NCBI GenBank assembly: GCA_001701105.1
Contig: DAAI01000010.1
Span: forward strand, 2,877-11,665
DNA length: 8,789 nucleotides
Direction of reading: 5' to 3'
Source: Bacteroidales bacterium GP1
GTDB taxonomy: Bacteria; Bacteroidota; Bacteroidia; Bacteroidales; Muribaculaceae
A model generated the notes under the pieces. It was not told where the DNA came from and did not search any database. It saw only the letters and a program-made list of their open reading frames with translations. Positions 1 to 6,142 of the stretch are shown here, piece by piece. Position 1 is the stretch's first letter, and the number at the start of each line of letters is the position of its first letter. The position numbers were made by a program, and so were the translations under genes.

Positions 1-292
1 GAAGTGGTGGAGCTTGTGGAAGGACCGTGAGCACTCCCATTACCATGGGCAGATCAAAGCTGGCTCCCTCTTTTTTTACGTCGGCCGGGGCAAGATTGAT
101 GGTGGTGCGCATATGGGGGAATGTGAAACCGGAATGCTGCACTGCGGAAGTCATGCGCTGATAGCTTTCCTTGACAGCGGTGTCGGCCAAGCCTACGATG
201 GAAGTGGCCGCGCCACGAGTAATGTCGGTCTCTATTGTTACGGCCATGGCATCTATACCCTGAATGGCGGCGGTATATACTTTCGTAAGCAT
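1..292 (-). CDS. YifB/ComM family Mg-chelatase-like AAA+ ATPase, N-terminal fragment
   Basis: Only the first 97 residues are present; the gene runs off the left edge. The start ATG (complement of 290-292) opens with MLTKVYTAAIQGIDA, followed by IVGLADTAVKES (about residues 32-43), TINLAPADVKKEG (about 64-76) and SFDLPMVMGVL. This is the characteristic N-terminal domain of YifB/ComM proteins, a ribosomal protein S5-fold-like module that precedes the magnesium-chelatase-type AAA+ domain. Family knowledge: ComM is a hexameric helicase that promotes branch migration during natural transformation in some gammaproteobacteria; the role of the homologue in Bacteroidota is less clear. The Walker motifs lie outside the window, so ATPase activity cannot be confirmed. 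The start is 19 bp past the stop of the upstream lipoprotein gene, so it is probably the fourth gene of the minus-strand operon. No Shine-Dalgarno sequence is visible. Family assignment is firm. Confidence 0.9.
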   Translation of the reverse strand, partial: MLTKVYTAAIQGIDAMAVTIETDITRGAATSIVGLADTAVKESYQRMTSAVQHSGFTFPHMRTTINLAPADVKKEGASFDLPMVMGVLTVLPQAPPL

Positions 293-311
293 CTTATCGG
301 GATGAATTTGA

Positions 312-1304
312 TTAAGGCAATTTGCTCAGGCGCCGGACGCGACCCAGTGAATCCACTTCAAAGAGGGCTGGAAGTGATCTTACTCCCAGGCGCATGGCCA
401 GCGAATCGGAATATCCGAGCGGCATCCATGCATTGACCACACCTTTTAGGGAATCGCGCCGGAATTGATACCTCCATGTTATGGAATCCGTAGGAAATCC
501 TATGACCACAATCACCGACTTAGCGGAATCCTTGCGGGTTTTGATGCGTTGCTTTAATTTCTCGACAATAGATTTTCTATCGGGCGAAGGCTCTCCGAGG
601 AAGCACAGGAGGGTTGAGCCGTTCCCGGGGATAATGGTGTCACGCCGTCCACCCTCGCCGCGGAATATGAGCGCCCCGACTTTTGCATCTGGGATTCGGA
701 GCCCCCCTATCATGTCGGCGCGGTTTACGAGTCCGCTCCATTTTTCCTCTTTAGCCTCTCCGCGGAGTGAGTCCCAGAGCTTTGTGAACCCTGTCTCATC
801 CTTGCCTCTGTCGAAATAAAGGAGGAGCAGAAGTGTGGCCACCGGATTTTCCGGATTTTTCTTAACAAAAGCCGCGACGGCCTTATTTATAGCTATGGTG
901 TCTTTTGTCTGAATGGCATTCTTATTCTTCCGGCGCCAATCGGCCAACTCTTCTGTGATATTGTTTCCGGTGATTTTCCAAAAAGCGGGCAGAGAGTTTT
1001 CCCCCTCCGCTGTCAGAGTTGAGCCGCGCTCCACGTAAGCGATAGCAGGCTCCGACGAACCGTGGGAGATATAGACGAGCATAGGATGGTAAACCATCCC
1101 TTTATATTCCCCCTTCCCATCGCGCGTCACAGCTACTTCCTCCCTTATCATCCCCTTTTCCGGGTCGGAGGCGTAGAAAGCTATGTCGTAATTGGTGCTG
1201 ACATCGGCCGGCAGAGCAAAATTCAGTTTGAATTCATTCTTCCGACAGCCTGTGGCGAGGAGCGCGAGGAGGCAGATAAGCAAAAAGAGGGAGTGCCTAT
1301 ACAT
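312..1304 (-). CDS. Lipoprotein with thioredoxin-like C-terminus lacking CXXC
   Basis: A 330-residue protein with a lipoprotein signal peptide: MYRHS, a hydrophobic stretch at residues 6-17 and a lipobox ending ATGC with Cys20. The residues after Cys20 (RKNEF) lack the acidic string that marks surface export in many Bacteroidota lipoproteins, so a periplasm-facing anchor is the more likely guess. Residues about 25-110 resemble the beta-rich domain (DUF4369-like) often found before thioredoxin domains in this phylum. A helical middle covers about 115-200. The C-terminus (about 205-326) looks thioredoxin-like: a strand at STLLCFLG, then a helix at SIVEKLKQ, and later LGVRSLPALFEVDSLGRV, with Pro312 in the position of the cis-proline. 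Where TlpA/ResA-type proteins carry the CXXC there is GEPSPD (237-242), so it should not be a thiol oxidoreductase. The start ATG lies inside the manC 3' end (8-bp overlap), suggesting coupled translation. Lipoprotein call strong; fold call moderate; function unknown. Confidence 0.85.
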   Translation of the reverse strand: MYRHSLFLLICLLALLATGCRKNEFKLNFALPADVSTNYDIAFYASDPEKGMIREEVAVTRDGKGEYKGMVYHPMLVYISHGSSEPAIAYVERGSTLTAEGENSLPAFWKITGNNITEELADWRRKNKNAIQTKDTIAINKAVAAFVKKNPENPVATLLLLLYFDRGKDETGFTKLWDSLRGEAKEEKWSGLVNRADMIGGLRIPDAKVGALIFRGEGGRRDTIIPGNGSTLLCFLGEPSPDRKSIVEKLKQRIKTRKDSAKSVIVVIGFPTDSITWRYQFRRDSLKGVVNAWMPLGYSDSLAMRLGVRSLPALFEVDSLGRVRRLSKLP

Positions 1305-2391
1305 ATTCTTCTCCGAAGCGGTCTTTCACTTCATTGACCACCGTGCGGATCTTCTGCTCATCGGCAATGGGATAAACGAGGAGAGCCTTGCCGGTGTCGG
1401 CGATGATATAATCATTCAAGCCGGCGGCCACAATGATCTTATCGCCTTCGGTGGCGAAGATTGTACGCCGGCAATCCGTAGCGAGCACTTTGCAGTTCTG
1501 CGTCACATTTCCGGCCTGTCCTTTCGGCGAGGCATCATAGAGTGCCTTCCAGCTACCGAGGTCGCTCCATCCGAGATCGGCGGTCTTGACATAAACGTTT
1601 GAAGCCTTTTCCATTATGGCATAATCGATTGAGATGGAATTGGCATTCTGGAAATTTTTCTCTATGAACTCCGGCTCGCGGGGAGTGGCGTAGTTGTCGG
1701 CCCCGGCATTGAATAAAGAGGCTATCTCGGGGGCGTATTGGTTGAATGCATTGAGGATTGTCGAGGCTTTCCAAAGGAACATCCCCGAATTCCAGTAAAA
1801 CTCGCCGCTATGGAGAAAAATCTCGGCCATTTCGCGGTTTGGTTTTTCTGTAAAAGATTTTACCTTGCGAATCCCGGGCCAGTCGGTCACTTCATGTCCG
1901 AGCTGGATGTATCCGTACCCGGTATGCGGAGAAGTAGGCTTAATTCCTATTGTCAGGAGGCTATCGGTAGATTCCACGAATCTGAATCCCTCGTCGAGGG
2001 CCTCCAGAAAAGCTCTTTCCTTTAGGATAAGGTGGTCGGAAGGGAGAGTCACTATTGCGGCTTCGGGGTCGAGGGCGATGATGTGATGCGCGGCCCAGCA
2101 TACGCAGGGAGCCGTATTGCGGCGTGCGGGTTCGAGAAGGATGTTGGAGCTTTTCACATCAGGGAGCTGCCGGCGGATTATGTCGTAGTAATCCTTGTTG
2201 GTCACGAGGATTATATGATCGGCGCCGCAGACGGGGAGTACACGGTCGTAAGTCTGCTGTAGGAGGCTTCTTCCTGTTCCGAAGAAGTCGAGGAATTGCT
2301 TCGGCATATCGGTGCGGCTCATCGGCCAAAAGCGGGAGCCGACGCCTCCGCACATTATTACGCAATAGCGATGGTCGATATTAAGATTCAT
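1297..2391 (-). CDS. manC: Mannose-1-phosphate guanylyltransferase (GDP-mannose pyrophosphorylase)
   Basis: Makes GDP-mannose from mannose 1-phosphate and GTP in the cytoplasm, the precursor of mannose and fucose in surface glycans. The 364-residue protein starts its nucleotidyltransferase fold with the signature GGVGSRFWPMSR (15-26) and PKQF (30-33), the nucleotide-binding loop with the catalytic lysine of the family. Further family motifs are EPARRNTAP (87-95), PSDH (117-120), TGYGYI (157-162), TEKP (181-184), WNSGMF (200-205), IDYAIMEK (255-262) and WSDLGSW (275-281). The length matches single-domain enzymes; the C-terminal phosphomannose isomerase domain of bifunctional ManC/AlgA proteins is absent. 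The start ATG is 24 bp after the transporter stop, preceded by an A/T-rich leader without Shine-Dalgarno; the TAG stop overlaps the next gene's ATG (ATGTATAG). It probably shares the transporter's transcript. Substrate specificity for mannose is inferred from the family. Confidence 0.95.
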   Translation of the reverse strand: MNLNIDHRYCVIMCGGVGSRFWPMSRTDMPKQFLDFFGTGRSLLQQTYDRVLPVCGADHIILVTNKDYYDIIRRQLPDVKSSNILLEPARRNTAPCVCWAAHHIIALDPEAAIVTLPSDHLILKERAFLEALDEGFRFVESTDSLLTIGIKPTSPHTGYGYIQLGHEVTDWPGIRKVKSFTEKPNREMAEIFLHSGEFYWNSGMFLWKASTILNAFNQYAPEIASLFNAGADNYATPREPEFIEKNFQNANSISIDYAIMEKASNVYVKTADLGWSDLGSWKALYDASPKGQAGNVTQNCKVLATDCRRTIFATEGDKIIVAAGLNDYIIADTGKALLVYPIADEQKIRTVVNEVKDRFGEEYV

Positions 2392-2415
2392 AGGATTAAC
2401 TTTTAATTATAATTA

Positions 2416-4218
2416 TCAGGAGGTCACGAGCGGGGCGGGGGCGGTCTTGAACTGATGCTTCACGCCTTCCACCACATTCAGCATATAGTCGGCGAGTTTT
2501 TCGGCCTCAGCCACAAGATCCATGAAGAATATGCCTTCCTGATAGCCGTATTCTTTATTATTAATGTTATATATGTTTCCGTCGCGGAGCTTGTTACGGT
2601 AATTATTGATTTCGCGTTCCTTATTGTAGGCTTCCACGATGCGGCTGCTTTCCGGCTTCTCCATTTCCTCCAGAAGGGTGAGCATATTGGTCATCGCGGC
2701 TGACACCATGTCGTACATCTGGTCGATCTCCTGCATCACTTTTGCATTGAACTCCACATGATTCTGATTTTTCCGTTGCATTGTTTTTGCCACATTGAAG
2801 CATCCGTCGGCAATGGATTCTATCTCGCTCACTATGCGCAGCATTCCGCTTATGCGCATCTTTCCTTCCGGGCTAAGGCGTCCCTCGGCTATCTTATTGA
2901 GGTAGGTGCCAATTTCTATTTCCATTCGGTCGGATATGGCTTCGTATTTCTCAAGGCGGGAGTAAAGGGCGGTATATTCCTCGTCGCGTTCGGTGAGATG
3001 GATCATCTTTCTCGCCATTCCGAGCATACGCTCCACCCTCCGGCCATACAGAAGGATTTCCTTTTGTGCCTGCAGGATGTTGAGCTCGGATGCCGACATG
3101 ATTCCGCGACCGATATATTTGAGTGAAAAATCCTCCTCCTCATCCTTGTGCCGGGTGGGCACGAGCCAGCAGACAATTTTTACATACAGGTTTGTGAACC
3201 ATATCATTATCAGGAGATTGCAGGCATTGAACACAGTAGGGAACATTGCCAGGCCGAATGCAATGCAACTCTGGGCCTTTGATGTGAAACCACCTTTTTC
3301 ATCAAGGAGGGTCGTACCCCTCATGCCGGCCTCCTGCGCTTCACTGATGGAGGAGGGGTCGATGCCGGTGCATGCTTCAGTGATCCAGCTTACGATTTCC
3401 ATGAACGGATGGAAGATAAGAAGCACTATGATGGAGCCTAATACATTGAAAAGCAGATGGCCCATAGCGGTGCGTTTGGCTGCGATATTACCGCTCAACG
3501 ATGCAAGGATTGGGGTGATGGTGGTTCCGATGTTGCCACCAAGGATTATGGCACATCCCAGCGTGAAGGAAATCCATCCCTGCGAGCACATGATGAGGGT
3601 GATGGCGAAGGTGGCTGCCGAACTTTGGGCCACCATAGTCACCACAATACCGATAAGGAAGAAAATCAGCACCGACCATACTCCCATTGAAGTCCAGTTG
3701 GTGACGAACTGGAGCATCTGGGGATTATCTTGAAGGTTAGGCACATACTGGCTAATCATATCGAGCCCCATGAAGAGGAAGCAGAACCCGATCACGAACT
3801 CTCCCATCGACTTATATGTGCTTTTCTTCATGAAGAGCATCGGCACGCCAATGGCAAGAAGCACAAGGGAATAATCGGAAATGTTGACTTCAAATGAGAA
3901 TGCGGAGATAATCCAGGTGGTGACAGTAGTGCCGACGTTAGCGCCGAAAATCACGGCCATGGCCTGTTGCAATGTCATCAATCCGGCATTCACGAAACTC
4001 ACCACCATCACGGTGGATGCACTTGAGCTTTGGATCAGGGCGGTGATTATGATTCCGGTCAAAACGCCGGTGACGCGGTTGCGCGTCATGATTCCGAGGA
4101 TATTCCTCAATCGGTCGCCCGCCACCTTTTGCAGGCCCTCGCTCATTACTTTCATGCCATAGAGGAAGAGGCATACGGAAGCTAACAAGCAGGCAAAATC
4201 TAATATCGTATAATTCAT
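2416..4218 (-). CDS. Na+/phosphate cotransporter (NptA/YjbB type) with PhoU-like C-terminal domain
   Basis: Inner-membrane protein of 600 residues expected to move inorganic phosphate with sodium. It has the two inverted Na/Pi-cotransporter repeats: QSSSAST (63-69) with GANVGTT (92-98), and QSSAAT (198-203) with GGNIGTT (227-233), followed by MGHLLFN (252-258). Hydrophobic segments cover roughly 5-20, 50-80, 85-108, 117-130, 140-152, 180-210, 217-240, 255-272 and 318-352. From about 370 to 590 the protein is soluble, charged and helical, matching the PhoU-like domain of this subfamily, which is thought to sense or regulate. A loop at about 282-316 separates the second repeat from the last membrane segments. 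In the second repeat the usual A-x-x-H-x-x-FN signature near 319-332 reads as FPTVFN without the histidine. It is the first gene of the minus-strand operon, with a good promoter candidate upstream (4271-4305) and a leader hairpin (4240-4257). Family assignment firm; direction of transport and substrate inferred. Confidence 0.93.
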   Translation of the reverse strand: MNYTILDFACLLASVCLFLYGMKVMSEGLQKVAGDRLRNILGIMTRNRVTGVLTGIIITALIQSSSASTVMVVSFVNAGLMTLQQAMAVIFGANVGTTVTTWIISAFSFEVNISDYSLVLLAIGVPMLFMKKSTYKSMGEFVIGFCFLFMGLDMISQYVPNLQDNPQMLQFVTNWTSMGVWSVLIFFLIGIVVTMVAQSSAATFAITLIMCSQGWISFTLGCAIILGGNIGTTITPILASLSGNIAAKRTAMGHLLFNVLGSIIVLLIFHPFMEIVSWITEACTGIDPSSISEAQEAGMRGTTLLDEKGGFTSKAQSCIAFGLAMFPTVFNACNLLIMIWFTNLYVKIVCWLVPTRHKDEEEDFSLKYIGRGIMSASELNILQAQKEILLYGRRVERMLGMARKMIHLTERDEEYTALYSRLEKYEAISDRMEIEIGTYLNKIAEGRLSPEGKMRISGMLRIVSEIESIADGCFNVAKTMQRKNQNHVEFNAKVMQEIDQMYDMVSAAMTNMLTLLEEMEKPESSRIVEAYNKEREINNYRNKLRDGNIYNINNKEYGYQEGIFFMDLVAEAEKLADYMLNVVEGVKHQFKTAPAPLVTS

Positions 4219-4239
4219 AGTCGGATATTGGGTCGTGGC

Positions 4240-4257
4240 CGGAATCGGAGGATTCCG
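4240..4257 (-). other. Hairpin in the 5' leader of the Na+/phosphate transporter gene
   Basis: A perfect 7-bp inverted repeat with a 4-nt loop: on the minus strand CGGAATC, loop CTCC, GATTCCG. It sits 21 bp upstream of the transporter ATG and just downstream of the predicted start of transcription (about 4264), so it would form near the 5' end of the mRNA. The loop region reads CCTCC on the RNA-sense strand, the same as the anti-Shine-Dalgarno core. It could be an RNA element or a palindromic protein site. The inverted repeat is directly visible; any function is inference. Confidence 0.5.
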
Positions 4258-4270
4258 CGCGTTTCTTTTG

Positions 4271-4305
4271 CAAATTTACAGAATAATTTCGATTGTTTTA
4301 TTAAA
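4271..4305 (-). promoter_or_regulatory. Candidate promoter of the transporter-manC-lipoprotein-yifB operon
   Basis: On the minus strand TAAATTTG (complement of 4271-4278) matches the Bacteroidota -7 consensus TAnnTTTG exactly. The -33 element is weak: TTTA (complement of 4302-4305) instead of TTTG, 23 nt upstream rather than the usual 19-21. Transcription would start near 4264 and give a leader of about 45 nt before the ATG at 4218. The -33 position falls inside the -7 box of the opposing promoter. Confidence 0.55.
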
Positions 4306-4309
4306 TTTG
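4275..4309 (+). promoter_or_regulatory. Candidate promoter of folA and the glycosyltransferase
   Basis: TAAATTTG at 4302-4309 matches the Bacteroidota -7 consensus TAnnTTTG exactly. The best upstream element is TTTA at 4275-4278, 23 nt away, a poor -33 match. Transcription would begin near 4316 and leave a leader of about 50 nt before the folA ATG at 4369. It is the mirror image of the minus-strand promoter, and the two overlap almost completely. Confidence 0.55.
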
Positions 4310-4368
4310 TCTCACTTTTTATCCCTAAAACTTATGAAAGGTGGGGAATTAATTATAATCCGTTGAAT

Positions 4369-4902
4369 ATGAGTGATAATAAAGATGCAGTTGCAAATCG
4401 CCTTCCTAAGGTAACGCTCATTGCGGCCGTGGGGTCCGACCGCGCCATCGGCATCAACGGCGATATGCCATGGCATCTGCCGGAAGATCTCCGTCATTTT
4501 AAGGAGACCACGATGGGGGCTCCCGTCGTAATGGGTCGCGCCACATGGGAATCCCTCCCGTCGCGGCCGTTGCCGGGGAGACTTAATATTGTGATTAGCA
4601 GAAATACGGAGTACGCGACACCCGGAGCGACTGTCGTGAATTCAATAGAAGATGCTTTAAGGGTTGCCGAGGAAGCAGAAGAAATTTTCATTATCGGAGG
4701 GGCTACGATTTATAGAGCGACGCTACCCCTGGCGTCCAGGCTGATTCTTACGGAGATAGACGTTCAAACTCCGTCGGCGGATACCTTTTTTCCTGAAATC
4801 GAAAATATGGATTGGAAAGTGGCCGATTCGCGCGGCCCTTTCATGTCAAAGGCCGGTGTGACCTATACATTCGTGACCTATGAACGTAACGATAATAAAT
4901 AA
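4369..4902 (+). CDS. folA: Dihydrofolate reductase
   Basis: Reduces dihydrofolate to tetrahydrofolate with NADPH in the cytoplasm, for thymidylate and one-carbon metabolism. With the ATG at 4369 the protein is 177 residues. Motifs in order: IAAVGSDRAIGINGDMPWHLPEDLRHFK (18-45), which contains the substrate loop with Trp35 and the catalytic acid Asp40 (the equivalent of E. coli Asp27); VVMGRATWESLP (53-64), binding NADPH; IVISRN (74-79); FIIGGATIY (107-115), the second cofactor motif; and LTEID with ADTFFPEI (127-144). The frame stays open upstream to another ATG at 4228, but that start would precede the predicted promoter, and its extra 47 residues have no family similarity. Even from 4369 there is a 13-residue polar extension before the first strand. 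Its last 23 bp overlap the glycosyltransferase gene, so the two are probably cotranscribed. No thyA is next to it, although that pairing is common. Confidence 0.95.
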   Translation: MSDNKDAVANRLPKVTLIAAVGSDRAIGINGDMPWHLPEDLRHFKETTMGAPVVMGRATWESLPSRPLPGRLNIVISRNTEYATPGATVVNSIEDALRVAEEAEEIFIIGGATIYRATLPLASRLILTEIDVQTPSADTFFPEIENMDWKVADSRGPFMSKAGVTYTFVTYERNDNK

Positions 4903-6139
4903 GTCTGATCTCCGTGGCGGCGCGGCGATGGTGTCATATAGGCTGATGGAAGCCTTGGTGGGGGCCGGGGTGAATGCAAGAATGCTTGTGGCCGAGAAAT
5001 TGTCGGATAATCCCCGGGTTGCTTTGGCTGCTTCTCAGCCTGTCCTGAAATATGAATTTCTTAAAGAGAGGCTTGGGATTTTTCTGCGAAACGGCCTTGA
5101 CCGGGAGACGCTGTTTAAAATCGATAACGGTGCCGCTGGTTGCGACCTTGCGTCTCATCCATGGGTCAGGGAGGCGGATGTGGTTTGCCTCAATTGGATA
5201 AATCAAGGGTTGCTTTCGATAAAGGGTGTCAGAAAGATAGCGGCCATGGGGAAGCCGGTGGTATGGACTATGCATGATATGTGGAATATGACAGGCATCT
5301 GTCATCATGCGGGTGACTGCGGAGGCTGGAAGCATCATTGCGGGAATTGCCCGCTGTTAAGAAAGAGGGCATCGGCCCGGGATATGTCGGCATCTACATG
5401 GGAACGCAAGGATAGGCTGTACGCTTCGGTTCCGATTCATTTTGTAGCGGTCAGCAATTGGCTTGCGGATAAGGCGCGGGAATCGGGGCTTATGCATGAT
5501 TCTATGCTTAGGGTCATTCCCAATCCCTTTCCGATTGAAGCGGAGGGGAGTCTAGATCCGGGCTGGAGGAATGATATGCTTACCATGGCTTTCGGCGCTG
5601 CGCGTCTTGACGACCCCATCAAGGGGCTTCCGGTGCTCAAATCGGCCATGAGGACATTACGGAATGATTATCCGGAGCTTGCACGCAGATGTCGGCTCTT
5701 AACCTTCGGAGGCTTGAAAAATCCGGCAGCGTTGGAGGGTATGGAGATCAGCCACGAGCATTTGGGGATGCTTTCGAGCGATAAGGTGCGTGAGATGTAT
5801 GGAGAGAGCGACATAATAATCTCGACCTCCCTCTATGAGACCCTTCCCGGAACTCTCGTCGAGGGGATGGCATGGGGATGCGTTCCTGTGAGTCTCGACC
5901 GGGGAGGGCAGCGGGATATTGTGGATCATCTTTCCACGGGCTATCTTGCCGGATGGCCTGAAGGAGATGATATAGCCGAAGCGGGGCGTAGGATAGCGGC
6001 GGGCGTGGTCTGGGCGGCAGAGATGCTTGAACAGGATGGAGCCGCCATGCGCGGACGCATGTACGACTCCATAAAGTCACGCTTCTCGGCAGAGGCCGTT
6101 GCCGCCTCCTATAAGTCGATGTTTGCTGAATTAGTGTGA
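4880..6139 (+). CDS. GT4-type glycosyltransferase with a cysteine cluster
   Basis: A 419-residue GT-B-fold retaining glycosyltransferase, probably cytoplasmic or peripheral at the inner membrane, making a cell-surface glycan; donor and acceptor cannot be read from the sequence. The N-terminal acceptor domain begins with MNVTIINKSDLRGGAAMVSYRL, the usual Gly-rich opening of this group. Residues 129-160 hold WTMHDMWNMTGICHH, then C147, C154 and CGNCP to C157, giving four cysteines (141, 147, 154, 157) with several histidines. The C-terminal donor domain has IPNPF (213-217), FGAARLDDPIKGL (238-250), STSLYETLPGTLVEGMAWGCVPV (315-337) with the E-x7-E pair Glu320/Glu328, and RGGQRDIV (341-348). The ATG at 4880 lies inside folA (23-bp overlap) and is supported by the family-typical N-terminus. 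Its stop is only 3 bp from the convergent gyrB stop. Family firm, substrate unknown. Confidence 0.9.
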   Translation: MNVTIINKSDLRGGAAMVSYRLMEALVGAGVNARMLVAEKLSDNPRVALAASQPVLKYEFLKERLGIFLRNGLDRETLFKIDNGAAGCDLASHPWVREADVVCLNWINQGLLSIKGVRKIAAMGKPVVWTMHDMWNMTGICHHAGDCGGWKHHCGNCPLLRKRASARDMSASTWERKDRLYASVPIHFVAVSNWLADKARESGLMHDSMLRVIPNPFPIEAEGSLDPGWRNDMLTMAFGAARLDDPIKGLPVLKSAMRTLRNDYPELARRCRLLTFGGLKNPAALEGMEISHEHLGMLSSDKVREMYGESDIIISTSLYETLPGTLVEGMAWGCVPVSLDRGGQRDIVDHLSTGYLAGWPEGDDIAEAGRRIAAGVVWAAEMLEQDGAAMRGRMYDSIKSRFSAEAVAASYKSMFAELV

Positions 6140-6142
6140 GGC

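Noticed and set aside
14..436. A 140-codon plus-strand open frame at the left edge
   Set aside because: It runs opposite the yifB N-terminus and the end of the lipoprotein gene, both with recognisable sequence; its own translation resembles nothing known.
2993..3733. A 246-codon plus-strand open frame inside the phosphate transporter gene
   Set aside because: Shadow of the transporter, which has clear QSSSA and GxNxGTT motifs; the shadow has none.
4228..4368. Upstream in-frame ATG that would add 47 residues to dihydrofolate reductase
   Set aside because: It lies before the predicted promoter and transcription start, in the divergent intergenic region, and the added residues do not match the family.
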